Assembly (NCBI RefSeq): GCF_000218685.1
Contig: NW_006763291.1
Span: 953,789 to 1,017,788 of the forward strand
Length of the DNA stretch: 64,000 bases
Source of the DNA: Serpula lacrymans var. lacrymans S7.9
Lineage: Eukaryota > Basidiomycota > Agaricomycetes > Boletales > Serpulaceae
Direction of reading: 5' to 3'
Shown piece by piece: positions 24,119 to 34,964 of the stretch; the stretch's first letter is position 1; every line of letters begins with the position of its first letter. The notes beneath the pieces were generated by a model. That model worked only from the letters and a program-made list of their open reading frames with translations, ran no database searches and had not been told where the DNA came from. Made by a program: the position numbers and the translations under genes.

Positions 24119-25694
24119 ATTGCGTTATGAAAGTACAGCAATGGAGAGCAAATGGATACAGTTGGAGATATGCAGATGAGAGAGAGACAACCGGCGGTTT
24201 GCTTGTGAATCAAACGAGAAAAAGGGAGGGAGGAGGGGAAAGAATGTGAAGGGCGTGTAGCGGGACGTGATGGTGGAACAGAAGGGATGGATGAGGGCCT
24301 TTTGTAGTGGCAAGGCAGTTCAAGGGTTCATTCAAGAACAACGCGGATGCGGAGCACAAGAACAGAAAAATGTGGCATTGTTCGGGCCTTCCTTTTGTTC
24401 GGCCACTATACCACATTCGCGGCAAAATTAGCAACAAAAACACTCACGAATACCGCACGACGCTCAATGGGGATGGCATCGTCTATAATAACATGGGCGT
24501 CTAACAATGGTGAGACCGTGATGGAAAATTTCTGGGGCAACGCTGGGCTTGAGGTGGACGGAAGTATAACGGAACCAAAACCAAAGCACGGCCGTGGCTG
24601 TGGACTTGATGGAATCTGAGATCACTTCAAGATGGCTAAAATCAATCAAGGCAAGGAAAACAATGATGGATCGTTTCAACCAACACTCGGACATGCTGCA
24701 AGGGGCGTGGCAGGGTGAATGGCGGCAGCGCCACGAGGATAGTTGCAGCAATTATAACAGGGTGAGCCTTTAAACATCTATCATTAGAAACTGTTTCATC
24801 AACGGGGAACTCTTTGGCAAGATACTAGCACGACCAGGCGAAAGAGCATCAGCATTGTCGTCTTCAATCACGGATATGGGGCTTGGACGCTGTTGCTCCC
24901 TTTCCGAATCTCTAATAAAAGTTTTTCTCTACCATGCTCAGCACTGCCTTGCCCTGGACCAACGTCTCATAGAAACCAATGTCTTCTATGGCCTACTGCC
25001 AGCTTCCAGAATATTTTCTTGTCCTGCAACATGGAGCAGCTTCACCGAGCACAAGGTCATGTTCGGCATCTCAATATTAATCTTGGAACTGCTAGTTGCC
25101 AGCTATGGGAAATATAGCGATATCTGAAGCTCACAACCTGCGGTACGCACCTACTAGCTTCAAATCGATTCATCGTCCAAAGCGAAATCATGATTCGACG
25201 ACTGGCTACTGCCGTCAGTCATCATGCTTCCAGAAAAAATATATGGACGGAGGCCTTTCGCTTGTCGACGATGAAGAACAGACATGCACTCATATATGCA
25301 AGTATATGTATGCGCATATATCTGTATTCTGCGAACTTGCGTCAAATGCCAAATTCACTTCCTGGTACAACATGGAACTGATCGATGCGGAGATGAACAG
25401 TAGCTTCAAAAATTCATGTCATGGCATCAACTGGAAGTACTAGAATGTACGCCTCATGTGCACAGTCGGCAAGGTGACACTTGTCCCATGAACTCGAGGA
25501 ACACGATAACCTCTATGAAAGCATGCCACTGAGGGTCACCGGCGGCCCCTTGAGTTGTTTAGCAGAAGCGGCTACCTAATTATAATATTATATACATCCT
25601 GTTGGACTGCGTTGTACAATATAGCGGATAAGCATCTACGCAAATTAGACACTAACATACCACCACTCTAGTCTTCGAGCTTACAAAGTTCATA
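24119..25694. other. Long gap upstream of the chitinase
   Basis: About 1.6 kb. The first few hundred bases should hold the chitinase promoter, and the far end the 3' region of the JTB-like gene. Several open frames of 60-115 codons overlap on both strands without family resemblance. No repeat from elsewhere in the window was found here. Confidence 0.4.
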
Positions 25695-26329
25695 TCACTC
25701 ATCTGCTACTGCGTGTCCTTCCCCACCCCTCACCAGCCCAATGCGCGCAGCAAGCTGTCTGGCCTGATTTGCCTCAGCTCTCTGTGAGCGCACATACGTC
25801 AAGCCTAGCGCAACTGCGGCGAATATGAGGTTGCATGCGATGAACTCGTAGAAGTCTCCGCGTTCTTTTGCAAGGTTTCGGCCGCATGACTCCCATGCGG
25901 GAATCCGACCTATTAGAGGAGATGCTAGATGATCGGAAGAAGATGTGGAAAGTGGACTGGTGGTTTGGTAGGGCGATGGGGGTGAAGATGGTGCTGGAGG
26001 GCAGCGTACGAGCTGTCGGTTTCCAAAAGGTTGGCAGAACGGTTCATGCCGCTGAGAAAACGACAACATAATCAACATTGATTATTGGCATAAAAAGAGA
26101 GAGGGGACGGGAACATACCGCGTACTCAGGACATGGCTCGCAGTCCCCAACGGGCTGACACGTTACGAGGTGCCAGGTCTCGATGGTGCCAGGTCTATTG
26201 CTAGCATTTTGGGCATATGCAAGTGAAATGAAGCAGAGAAATGTAATCCTTCAACTTCCAATGAGATCTAACAGACCAGCAAGGCGAGAAAATAACATAC
26301 AAAAATCTAAATGTCGTGTTCGCTGCCAT
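25695..26329 (-). CDS. JTB-like single-pass membrane protein
   Basis: Three exons give about 170 residues. Splicing out the first intron yields MAANTTFRFLITFLCFISLA, a good signal peptide that would be missed otherwise. The lumenal part has paired cysteines, WHLVTCQPVGDCEPCPEYA then HEPFCQPFGNRQLVRC, a Pro/Ser linker, and ESCGR..AKERGDFYEF. One transmembrane helix follows, ACNLIFAAVALGLTYV, with a basic cytosolic tail RSQRAEANQARQLAARIG. The Cys pattern, the short Ser/Cys/Arg block, the single helix and the tail resemble the JTB (jumping translocation breakpoint) family, whose human member is linked to mitochondria and cytokinesis. That assignment is my inference from pattern. An ATG seven codons upstream is an alternative start. 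Confidence 0.68.
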
Positions 26330-26536
26330 CGACGGCGTGCGCGGGAGCATGATAGCTGTGGCATGAAGGCAAGTAGGGCGTGGGAATCCACAACAGGCGC
26401 TTGTTGAGCTCATCCTGTGCAAGTCTGTCAAGCAAAGTGCCAATCACGCAAAAACCACTTGGAAGATCGCAAAAAGCCCGATACCCAGTGTATTCGCAGT
26501 TATAAAGCTAAAGAAAGGCCAAAGGAAAGTTCAAAC
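26330..26536. promoter_or_regulatory. Bidirectional promoter, JTB-like gene / SEC65
   Basis: 207 bp between divergent start codons, so both promoters must overlap here. No specific site identified. Confidence 0.5.
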
Positions 26537-27639
26537 ATGTCTCGCAAAGCAGCCATAGTCGAAGAGTTTGACGACGATACCGACCTTGCGCTCCCATCGC
26601 GACCTCTGCCCAATACTGGCACGCGGGGACCTCTGCTCGAGGAGATCGATTATGCAGACGATGGAGATGATGATGACGAAGACGAAGATTCGGACGAGGC
26701 TCCTTTTTTGAGGGGCCCAACGGCGGGGCCTGCATCGCCATCTCGACCAGCAGCTTCATCAGACGGTATGCCGTCAAATACTGTAACAGATATCACTCCA
26801 TACAAGAAGTACGTCTTATTGACTACTTATGCCCTTTTCCTGTGATGCTTATTAAACTACATTTCCTGCCACTTATCCTGCGCCCTCAACCTGTGATATA
26901 GATGGACGTGTATCTATCCGATCTACATCGACGCTAAACGGTCGTATGGGACAGGCGAGCGCCGAATCCCGCGAGAGAAGAGCGTGTGGTGGCCGTTGAG
27001 CAAGGATATTGCAGACGCGAGTGTTAGGCTGGGCCTTAGATCTCTGCACGAGGTGAATAAAGCACATCCGCGCGACTGGGAGAATCCTGGGCGTGTTCGC
27101 GTACAATGGAAGAAGGATGGACGACTCTTGAACGGTGCTATCAAATCCAGTGAGTGCCTTACATCTGATCGTATATAACACTTTGACTGACTGATTTCTG
27201 CGGTGGGTCTATCCAATGTATTACAGAAAAGCAGCTTTTGGAGATGATATCGTTCCAAATTCAGCGGATCAAACCTGATAGTATCCCGATACCACCATAC
27301 ACGACAGCATCATCTCGCGTCACGACGCCTACCCCGGCCAAGACTGTACCATCGATTTCGAAAGGCAAGCAGCCTGCATCGAAATCCAAGGCCGGTATTC
27401 CTGCTGCACCACTGCAAAAGTTCGGTGGAGGGCGCAAGATGCCTGTGCCGCCTGAGCCGCACCCTCCGCTTGCGAGTCGTGTCTCGCCGTACTCACCTGC
27501 GCTGCCATCGGGCGTACTGATAGAAGCGGTCAAGGCGGGAATGAATGCTCAGGAGTCTGGTGGTGGTGGTGCAGCACCTGGAGGGCCAGCTGGAGGTGTA
27601 CAGAAAGGCAAGCGGAAGGTCTTACGTGTGAGAGGATGA
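26537..27639 (+). CDS. SEC65: SRP19/SEC65, signal recognition particle subunit
   Basis: RNA-binding subunit that helps assemble SRP for co-translational targeting to the ER. The N-terminal exon is acidic and disordered (EEIDYADDGDDDDEDEDSDE). After an intron the SRP19 core reads WTCIYPIYIDAKRSYGTGER, then RIPREKSV, LGLRSLHEVNKAHPRDWENP and GRVRVQWKKDGRLLN, the conserved RNA-contact region. A second intron leads to KKQLLEMISFQIQRI and a long Pro/Gly/Lys-rich tail ending KGKRKVLRVRG. The acidic leader and long tail are usual for filamentous-fungal SEC65. Start ATG at 26537, stop at 27637-27639. Confidence 0.93.
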
Positions 27640-29080
27640 TTTATTTACTGGGACCGTACATCGAGAAAGTAAAGCTTTGTGATGGCTATAATTGATCTTG
27701 GGGATGCAAGGCAAGATAGGCCAAAGCACAAACAAAGTAGAACGTAAAATATGTATTGCAATTGAATAGAATTTCTTACACCGCGGTGATGGTAATGTGG
27801 TATCGTTTAATAAGGTTAGGGTTTACTCTAAAGTGCTTACAGCTTACGGAATTCCAGCTGTTTTCAGTCTGCTTTTTTCCCTTGGTCTCGTATCGATCCT
27901 TGGATTCCCAAGATGTTCATCGATAGATGAGTTATGATAAGAACAGGAAGCTTCTGGGTCAGACCCAAGGCTGTCTTTGTACTTGCACCTTCATGTTTAC
28001 TGTAGGTCTCTAGAGCAACGATCAGGGCGTGTGCTGGTTCTTCCGCCTCGCCTTGACGTCTTTTGTAATGCTCACAATGGTATAGCTGACAGTATTTTGC
28101 TAAGCGTGCTGATTCTGCATGGCATGATTGAGCGCTGTGATTATCCCCACAAGCCAGTATTCAGATACCTTGAGGTAAGTCCGAGCAGAAGATTTGACCC
28201 GTCAATCGCTATTACTGACAGATGATACCAAAACAAAGTGACAACATATTATGGATGCATCATCCATGATATTCCTCGAGTCTCTCGTTCAGTCTCTCTA
28301 TCACTCATGAGGGAATGGGCCAGAAACTCTTGGAAGACCCTTTCCCGAATAATCGTCAATCTTGCTTCTGAACGCACTACTGCCCATCACTGCTATGATA
28401 GTATCATCGATGATGACTTGTGAGCCTCATATGTGCCTCAGACGTCGCCTGCTCCATGTTACGGTGCCGCAGTCTCCAACAACATTGTCTCATTGGATTT
28501 GAAGGCGCGGGATTGCGGTTTCGGCCAGACGGGCGTTGTGCGTCGAGCCCCATATCACTGATCAGATTGCGCTGAACGGTATCAATGATTTAGCCTGGGA
28601 CGTCTTCTGACCGCGCCTTGACCCCTTTCGTGTCCTTTCCCGGTGTTACTTAGGTCATTTTCGTCGTTCCCAGTCTCGTGATGTCGTGCATCTGGTCCTT
28701 TTCTAGGTAAATCATGGTCTCATACGTCACTTTACTCAAGTTCTGTGGTCATCGCCAGTTTATTTGTGTCAGATTCTGCTCCCAGGATTCGAGTCCAATC
28801 CAGGCGGTGCTCGAATTCGATTCTCGAGCCAAGCCAGCCCCTAACAAAACCTCAGATCCGGTTCACCCCGCCGTCACGTGCGAGAACCCGGGCCATTAAC
28901 AGACCTGCCATTTCGAGCAAAATAGCGAAGATTTCTGACCTCCTCAGCCAAATGCGATCGATGGAAGTAAATAATGTACAACCATTCAACATTGCACAAA
29001 GCTACGCTCTCCCACCACTTCTTTCCCTCATTCCCTCATCCCTCCTACTCCTTTTGCTATCTTGTTTTCGATATTTCTCC
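27640..29080. other. Intergenic: SEC65 3' flank and esterase promoter
   Basis: About 1.4 kb. No recognisable gene. The last 65 bp before the esterase start are strongly pyrimidine-rich (29010-29080), a usual feature just upstream of basidiomycete start codons. An in-frame upstream ATG at 28952 is discussed with that gene. Confidence 0.4.
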
Positions 29081-31250
29081 ATGATTCTGGATCAGACTCA
29101 TGTCCTCCTGCATCACAGCGTGCTTGAAACGACCTTCAAGGGTGTCGAGCACACGATTTCCACCCCAGACATACCAATAAGCCAGTTTCGTGGCATCAAA
29201 TATGCTAGTGTACCAGCTCGCTTTCGTCAATCCAAATTGTTCACTTCCTATCCTGCTGTTGTGGACGCAACGAGATATGGGTAATTGTCTTACTTCTTTT
29301 TATTCACTGTGAGATAGCGTAACTTATTAATTATGCCTTGCAGCCCAATATGTCCCCAGATGAAACAAAAAAGTCTCGAGGAAGACCTAATAGGCCTTTC
29401 AGAGAGTGATATACCGAGACAAGTTTTTGAGCAAGACGAATTTGAATGTCTGAACCTTAATATTACCTGTCCTGCTGGTATAACCCATGAATCACGACTG
29501 CCAGTTATGCTTTGGTTTCATGGGTGAGCTTGCATAACAGACTTTTTGGTTTATCCTAGGTACTCATTTGAGCAGGGGAGGTAACCGCGGTTGTGGATCC
29601 AGTTGGGTCTATGATGGCGGTGCCTTCGTTCGTAAAAGTGTTCGCATAGGCAGGCCACTGATCATGGTCACCTTCAAGTAAGCTTATCACCTGTTTTTAC
29701 TGCATATGGATTGTACTCAATAGACATCACCAGTTTTCGCCTCGGCCTTTTTGGATGTGCTGCGAGCCCCAAAATTGCGGAAGACAACAAGGCTGCAGGA
29801 GATGAAGGGGTCGGAAATTATGGTTCATCAACTGCTGCTGCTCAGTATTTATGAAACTGACATTGATTTAGGCCTCCGTGATCAGCGCAAGGCTTTGGAA
29901 TGGGTCAATAACTTTATCGGCGGCTTCGGAGGTGACCCCTCCAATGTCACACTCTTCGGCGAATCTACCGGTGCAGCTGATATCCTGAGTCACCTCTATT
30001 CCTCGGTGAACCAAACCAAACCTCTCTTTGCCCGCACAATCGTGCAAAGCGCGTTGGTCGAATATGATGTTCCGACTGTGCACAATGCAGGCTGGCAACT
30101 TTCCCGCCTCCTATCTTCCCTCCGTATCACCTTGGTAGATCAACTACGCGCTGTTGATCCCGAGGTGCTCCTTGAGGTGGAGTGTCCTCTGCGTGCAACG
30201 GATGACGGCGTCTTCTTTCGCAAAGGTTGGAAAGAATCCATCATGCCCGAAGAACCCTCCCGGTTGCATCCTTGTACAGGAACTGGGCTTATTGAGAAGA
30301 CCCTATCACCCTTTCTTATGCCTATGAAGAAAACTGGCATTAAAAGTAGAAGTCCGCATCCACTTTCCCGCGGTCCTACACATGTTCCTGTGCGACATAT
30401 AGCCTCATCACCCGGTTTGCAACCTATCATCATTGGGGACTGTGCTTGTGATTCTTTTTTGTGGTCGCTTCCAGCCTCCCTTTGGTCTGCGTCTGGTGTC
30501 GTACGACGATTACGTGCCGTGTGTCAGTCATTGACAAAGGCGACAGCATTGCTCAATGCGTATGATATTGCGGCGCACACTCCAGCTACGGAACTTGTTG
30601 ACCGTGTACTTGAACTTGTGAATGATGCACGGATTGCGTGGCCTACGGAGTGTGCCGCGCAGGCCGCGAAACGGGCACGTGGGGGACGTGGAGTTTGGCG
30701 CTACGTGTTTGACCAAGAAGGTCCAGTCCGAGGTGTTCCACACCACGCGGTAGATCTTATCTACCTCTTCGACAACGTCCCACTACCGCTGTCGCAGCAG
30801 CCGTCACCCATGTCTTTCTACGACGAGCCCCTGCCATCCTCGCGTACATCCCCCTCGCCATCTTCGTCAGACCCATCTGGGCGGTGGACGCGAACGTTGA
30901 ATGATCTGGAATGCATGAACGTTGACGATTTCGAGAACTCTCGTGGATGGCAAGGCTCGGAATGGACAACGCCGGTTGTGGACGAGTGGTCGTATGCACA
31001 TGTGCGTGATACGATGCAGGAGCGATGGATTGCGTTTGCCCATGGAGAAGCTCCATGGGATGAAGACAAGGTGTTTGTATTCGGCCCAGAGGGAGAGTCG
31101 GGCGAGCGGTCCGCGTGTATATTCGAAGGGCGGAGGAGGTGTAGACTTTGGAAGGAAGCGTTGGAGCCGCTTGGGATCCAGCTTGTGCAAAAGGTCGGAC
31201 AAGAGTTGAGCAACGGACCATCGCTGACCTCGTCAAAATCGCTCTTTTGA
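29081..31250 (+). CDS. Type-B carboxylesterase / lipase
   Basis: Alpha/beta-hydrolase of the cholinesterase-like family that hydrolyses carboxylic esters. Exons read FRGIKYASVPARF, then ECLNLNITCPAG, LPVMLWFHG, the oxyanion-hole glycines, INFRLGLFGCAAS, LRDQRKALEWVNNFIGGFGG and the nucleophile elbow LFGESTGAADIL (Ser near 29963). The His region is HHAVDLIYLFDNVP. The usual acidic-residue motif is replaced by GDCACDSFLW, so the catalytic acid is uncertain. Splitting resembles intracellular fungal members. I chose ATG 29081 after a CT-rich leader; an in-frame ATG at 28952 would add a hydrophobic segment (LPPLLSLIPSSLLLLLL) acting as a signal anchor. Stop at 31248-31250. Substrate unknown. Confidence 0.85.
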
Positions 31251-31620
31251 GCGTATCGCATTGATTTTTCTATTTTCATTGGAGGCACTTTATGATCCTG
31301 TTCGGGTATTTATTTGGGTTGGCCATCTGGTTATTTCGCGAAGCTATCATCGATTTTAATGTTTTCTCATGGTTTTCTTTATATCTGGTAGTTGGTGGCG
31401 AGATGAGCATCGTTTTTATGTTGGTTGTCGCCGAGGGTTCACATCTATCATTTTTAGCATTGCATTCATGTTTTCTAGTTAGTTATATCATCCCTGCGTG
31501 TTTTGTGTATCTCATTTGGCACTGTAGCTAATGATAATTTAACCATTTGAGCCTATTTTGTTACAGCAGATTTACTCGGAAAGCATTAAATACCACATTA
31601 TAACTCATCTCAGATTATGT
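31251..31620. other. Convergent spacer, esterase / MGST3
   Basis: 370 bp, T-rich at its left end, with the 3' ends of two convergent genes. No gene seen. Confidence 0.5.
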
Positions 31621-32416
31621 TTAAAGACCAGACCGGACGAGGTCAAATGTAGTGTATGTCGCACCAACGAGGAGACCTTGCAGTTCGAATATATATCAGC
31701 TCACAGGTCGAAAAACGGCAAAAAGAACGCAATACTCACCCAACATAGCCAAGGAGCCCAGACCACCTCCGCGAGTGTTCCTCTGCGAAATGAGGTGTAA
31801 GATGTCTAGAGAGTCGCGTGTACAGAAAAGGAAGTACCTTTGCAGGATCACCGGTGGTGTAACCCAGGGTGTAGAGAATACGGGCGAAGACCCAGAGACC
31901 GCAAGCGTATGAAGCGTAGTAAGGGTTCTTTAAGCTAGCCACCAGGGTACTGAAGAAGGGGATTGGAATGTTGATGGATAGAGGGAAGGCGTGTGACTTA
32001 CGAGAGAAGCACGACGGGCAAGGTCTCGAGGGTGTTAGCATGAGCACCTGTGATGGAGGGATATGAACTAAAGAAAGGAAAGGCAAAGACACAGACGCAC
32101 GTTGCGCGCAGTTAAAGAGAGTAGCATCTTTCGACGCCTTCATCTCCGCTGTTTCAGCATACACTAGATTAAATTAGGACAAAATTATGTTGGGTGATTG
32201 AGAATGGAATGAGAAGTGTGCTTACATTGGGGGTAGTCGATGCCAGCTCGTCTGCGGAATCTGCCAACAAGGATAGTTTGCCAAACAAGGAGCCAAGTTG
32301 AAGAAACGATAGCCGTAGTGACATGGCCGAAGCTAAGAAAGGAGACGAGCGTCAGTATGAAGAAGGTTTTGAGATAATGCAATAACAGACCCTTGAGGGA
32401 GAGCGATGGATGCCAT
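31621..32416 (-). CDS. MGST3-type microsomal glutathione S-transferase (MAPEG)
   Basis: Small integral membrane enzyme with glutathione transferase and peroxidase activity, acting at the ER or outer mitochondrial membrane. Splicing gives MASIALPQ joined to GFGHVTTAIVSSTWLLVWQT, then GRFRRRAGIDYPQ, YAETAEM, the MAPEG phrase FNCAQRAHANTLETLP, SLKNPYYASYACGLWVFARI and LYTLGYTTGDPAK. The final exons give RNTRGGGLGSLAML joined to GLLVGATYTTFDLVRSGL with TAA at 31621-31623. Four helices are expected. All diagnostic MGST3 positions (NCAQRAH, R..Y..GY.TGDP) are present. At least six introns in under 800 bp. Confidence 0.92.
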
Positions 32417-32685
32417 GTTAGTATAAGTAGGACTAGACATGTAGTTTGACTTATATATATTGCAAGAGTTATTCTATGCGATGCGGCTGACGTGCCTGCC
32501 GGGTGCACGCGTACGACAATCGCGCGTCGTTCAGAACGGCCAAGGGTGACTAAAAGCGTAAATTCGGCTATTATCAAGCACACCCGCCGCGTCATCGATG
32601 TGAGAAAAAATTAGTCATTCCCCAGTCACTTTACCATCTGTCTGTCAACCTTTTTGTAATTACTAAGCCAGTGGTTGATATCTTA
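32417..32685. other. Upstream flank of the MGST3 gene
   Basis: Short stretch before the repeat island that should contain the MGST3 promoter. No other feature seen. Confidence 0.4.
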
Positions 32686-33030
32686 TCACCCGATAAGATA
32701 ACAAGTCCCTACACAGATTTCAAAATCAAAGGATAAGTGACCAGAATCCTCCAGGGGTTGGCATAGATTTGGTTGCTCAGGTAACACTATCAGTGTGTAC
32801 ATGTAGAAGAATCCTGTTTTGCCTCCTCTTGCTGGTATAATGGCTATTAAGTCTTCAAGACATCTGCATACACCTTCAATTTGATAGTTGTGAGGCTCAA
32901 AAGGAAGAGATTTAGTATTTATCGTGCAAGTGCATACCCTTGGGGTGTACTGAACTGATAGGGCTTTTTTGCTGTTGAGCCCACCATTCAACCATGCTCT
33001 TACAGTTTTTAGTAGTGTTCCATAGTTCAA
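32686..33030 (-). pseudogene. Relic of a RecQ/DEAD-type DNA helicase
   Basis: A 114-codon open frame contains LPFEPHNYQIEGVCRCLEDL followed by IAIIPARGGKTGFFYMYTLIVL. This is the Q-motif/Walker A start of the RecQ-like helicase fragments scattered in mushroom genomes. The Walker A reads PARGGKTG instead of the usual PTGSGKTG, and nothing downstream (DEAH box, helicase C domain) follows. A dead fragment at the edge of the repeat island, probably carried there with mobile DNA. Confidence 0.6.
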
Positions 33031-33219
33031 TAATTGTTTGTTGATTTTTGACTATATTACTTTACTACTGTACAACACAACACAATACATCATGTGACTG
33101 GTCTTAACGCCAGCTGCTGCAATTCCAGTTGGTGAGTATCCTGGAATTACTGAGTGGTTTCATTTTTTGGACAACCACAGTGCTCAAACCCAGGATAGCA
33201 ACATTTTCTTGCCATATGG

Positions 33220-33555
33220 TGTTACAACCAAAGTTTTGATACTCTGGCGCACAACTCAGACAAAGCTATATAGGTAGTGAGATCTATTGGGGTATATAAA
33301 CTACTACAGTTTGTTTGTACATGTGTACTGTACAGTTGATGGAGGCAGTGGCTGATGATGTCATGAGGTACAGCCTGTGTGACCAGCTCCACTGTGTGAG
33401 ATACTTGTATCTAAAAATAGAAAAGGCAGCGTAGCACGAGAAGTGGGGTTTGAACAATAATGGAAAGTGCCGCATGACACAGGGTGTGAAAACTACAAAA
33501 GAAAGTTGAAGAAGAGAATGAAAATTAAAGGTCCAAAAATTGTGTTATCGTAACA
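33220..33555. repeat. Solo LTR, copy 1
   Basis: Starts TGTTACAACCAAAG and ends ATTGTGTTATCGTAACA, so it has short inverted ends (TGTTA/TAACA). It is flanked by a perfect 5-bp target duplication TATGG (33215-33219 and 33556-33560). The interior shares long blocks with the LTR at 60166-60586, including the stretch around GACCAGCTCCACTGTGTGAG. No internal retrotransposon genes are attached, hence a solo LTR. Confidence 0.82.
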
Positions 33556-33560
33556 TATGG

Positions 33561-33837
33561 TGTAATAACCAAAGTTTGTATACTCTGGTGCACAACAAGA
33601 ACAAGCAAAGAGGGTGAGTGAAGGAGAGGAAAATCTCCCTTAAGGTAGGACCAAGTTTATTGTGGGTAAACAACAGAAGGACTGTACTTATATACTATAC
33701 AGTTGATGAAAGCAGTGGCTGATAATGTCATAGGGTGCAGCCCATGTGACCAGCTCCACTGTGTGAGAGACTGTAGCTAAAAATAAAAAAGGCAGCGCAG
33801 TGCAAGAATGTGGAGTTGGAACAAAAGGGAGAGTGTC
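33561..33837. repeat. Truncated LTR, copy 2
   Basis: Begins TGTAATAACCAAAG directly after the target duplication of copy 1 and follows the same consensus through the GACCAGCTCCACTGTGTGAG block to about 33837. There it is replaced by the start of the unclassified 0.92-kb repeat. The 3' end of the LTR is missing. Confidence 0.75.
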
Positions 33838-33840
33838 GCT

Positions 33841-33912
33841 GTCATGCACCAAAGTTGATTGGTAGCATGGACAGATGTCAATAACAAAGTGAATATTCAA
33901 AAGACTCGCCTT
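33841..33912 (+). repeat. Short 5' fragment of the unclassified repeat
   Basis: About 70 bp match the start of the repeats at 34965 and 63095 (GTTGATTGGTAGCATGGACA and the following ATTCAAAAGACTCGCCTTTG). It also shares the upstream GTCATGCACCAAA with the copy at 34952. Similarity stops near 33912. Confidence 0.65.
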
Positions 33913-34273
33913 TGTGTTACGCTTGGAATGTGCAAGCCTGGTAACAACTGATTCTGGGTGTTCTAGTAATTCGATAAGCCTGTATGATACAGGTTTGAGA
34001 CATATTCTGATGATGAGACTTTGTTCTGATGAATACCAAGTTACACTGTTGAAGCGTACAATTGTATTGGAGATGGTAACTACAATACAGGCATATATAT
34101 ATACTGTCTACTTTAAGATAGGTGTTTGTGTTGAGCAAACAATGACATGTGGAACTGTAATAGGTAGCAATGTGTGGGAAAATAAGGGTAAGTAGCGGTG
34201 TACAGCTACTAGAGAGTGGAAAATGAAGTCTGTAAGGAGTACTGTGCATTTTTGTCGAGGTTGTTATGCTCGT

Positions 34274-34677
34274 TGTAACAACCAAGAGTTAGTTACTCTG
34301 GCGCACACAGGAACACACTATAAAGAAGATGATGAAAGAGTGGTTACCCCTTAAGCTGCAGAGAGTTTGTTGGTATACAACAGGAGGACTTGCTGAGGAG
34401 TCTCCTGGATCTATTGGGGATATATACTAATACAGAGTGTTTGTAATTATGTACTGTATAGTTGATAAAGTTAGTGGCTGATGATGTCATGGGGCCTGGC
34501 CCGCATGACCAGCTCCACTGTGTGAGAGAGTTGTATCTAAAATAAGAAGAAGACGGCGCGAGAAGTGAAGTTTGAACAATAATGGAATGTGCCGCATGGC
34601 ACAGGGTGTGAAAACTGCAAAAGAAAGTTGAAGAGGAGAATGAAATTCAAAGGTCTGAAAATTGTGTTATTGTAACA
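34274..34677. repeat. Solo LTR, copy 3
   Basis: Begins TGTAACAACCAAGAGTTAG and ends ATTGTGTTATTGTAACA. It is the closest of the three island copies to the LTR at 60166-60586, for example in AACAGGAGGACT and GAGGAGTCTCCTGGATCTAT. No internal genes are attached. A clean target duplication is not evident: the right flank TATGC has a match a few bases before the left end, so the left boundary may be slightly off. Confidence 0.75.
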
Positions 34678-34964
34678 TATGCAGGACATCTAGATGATGT
34701 TCCAAGATGTAGTTTGTGTAGATTTGCCATGTTGTCATAATAATATTCCAATTGAAAATGATGCAAATATCTGCAGCAAGCGAGCAGATTGACAGCTATA
34801 GATCATATCCTAACACTTGAATGGAAAATTGCAGAAGGAAAAATGTGGGTCATCCATTATATGACCAGAGCCTATTGCTGTATTCTGCCAGATAGAGACA
34901 TCAAGATATGCCTTCATATGCCATTGCCAAGTCTGGCAAAGATTCAACGGTGTCATGCACCAAA

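Noticed and set aside
30757..31288. Several overlapping minus-strand frames of 110-160 codons
   Set aside because: All antisense to the last exon of the carboxylesterase, whose frame has clear family motifs.
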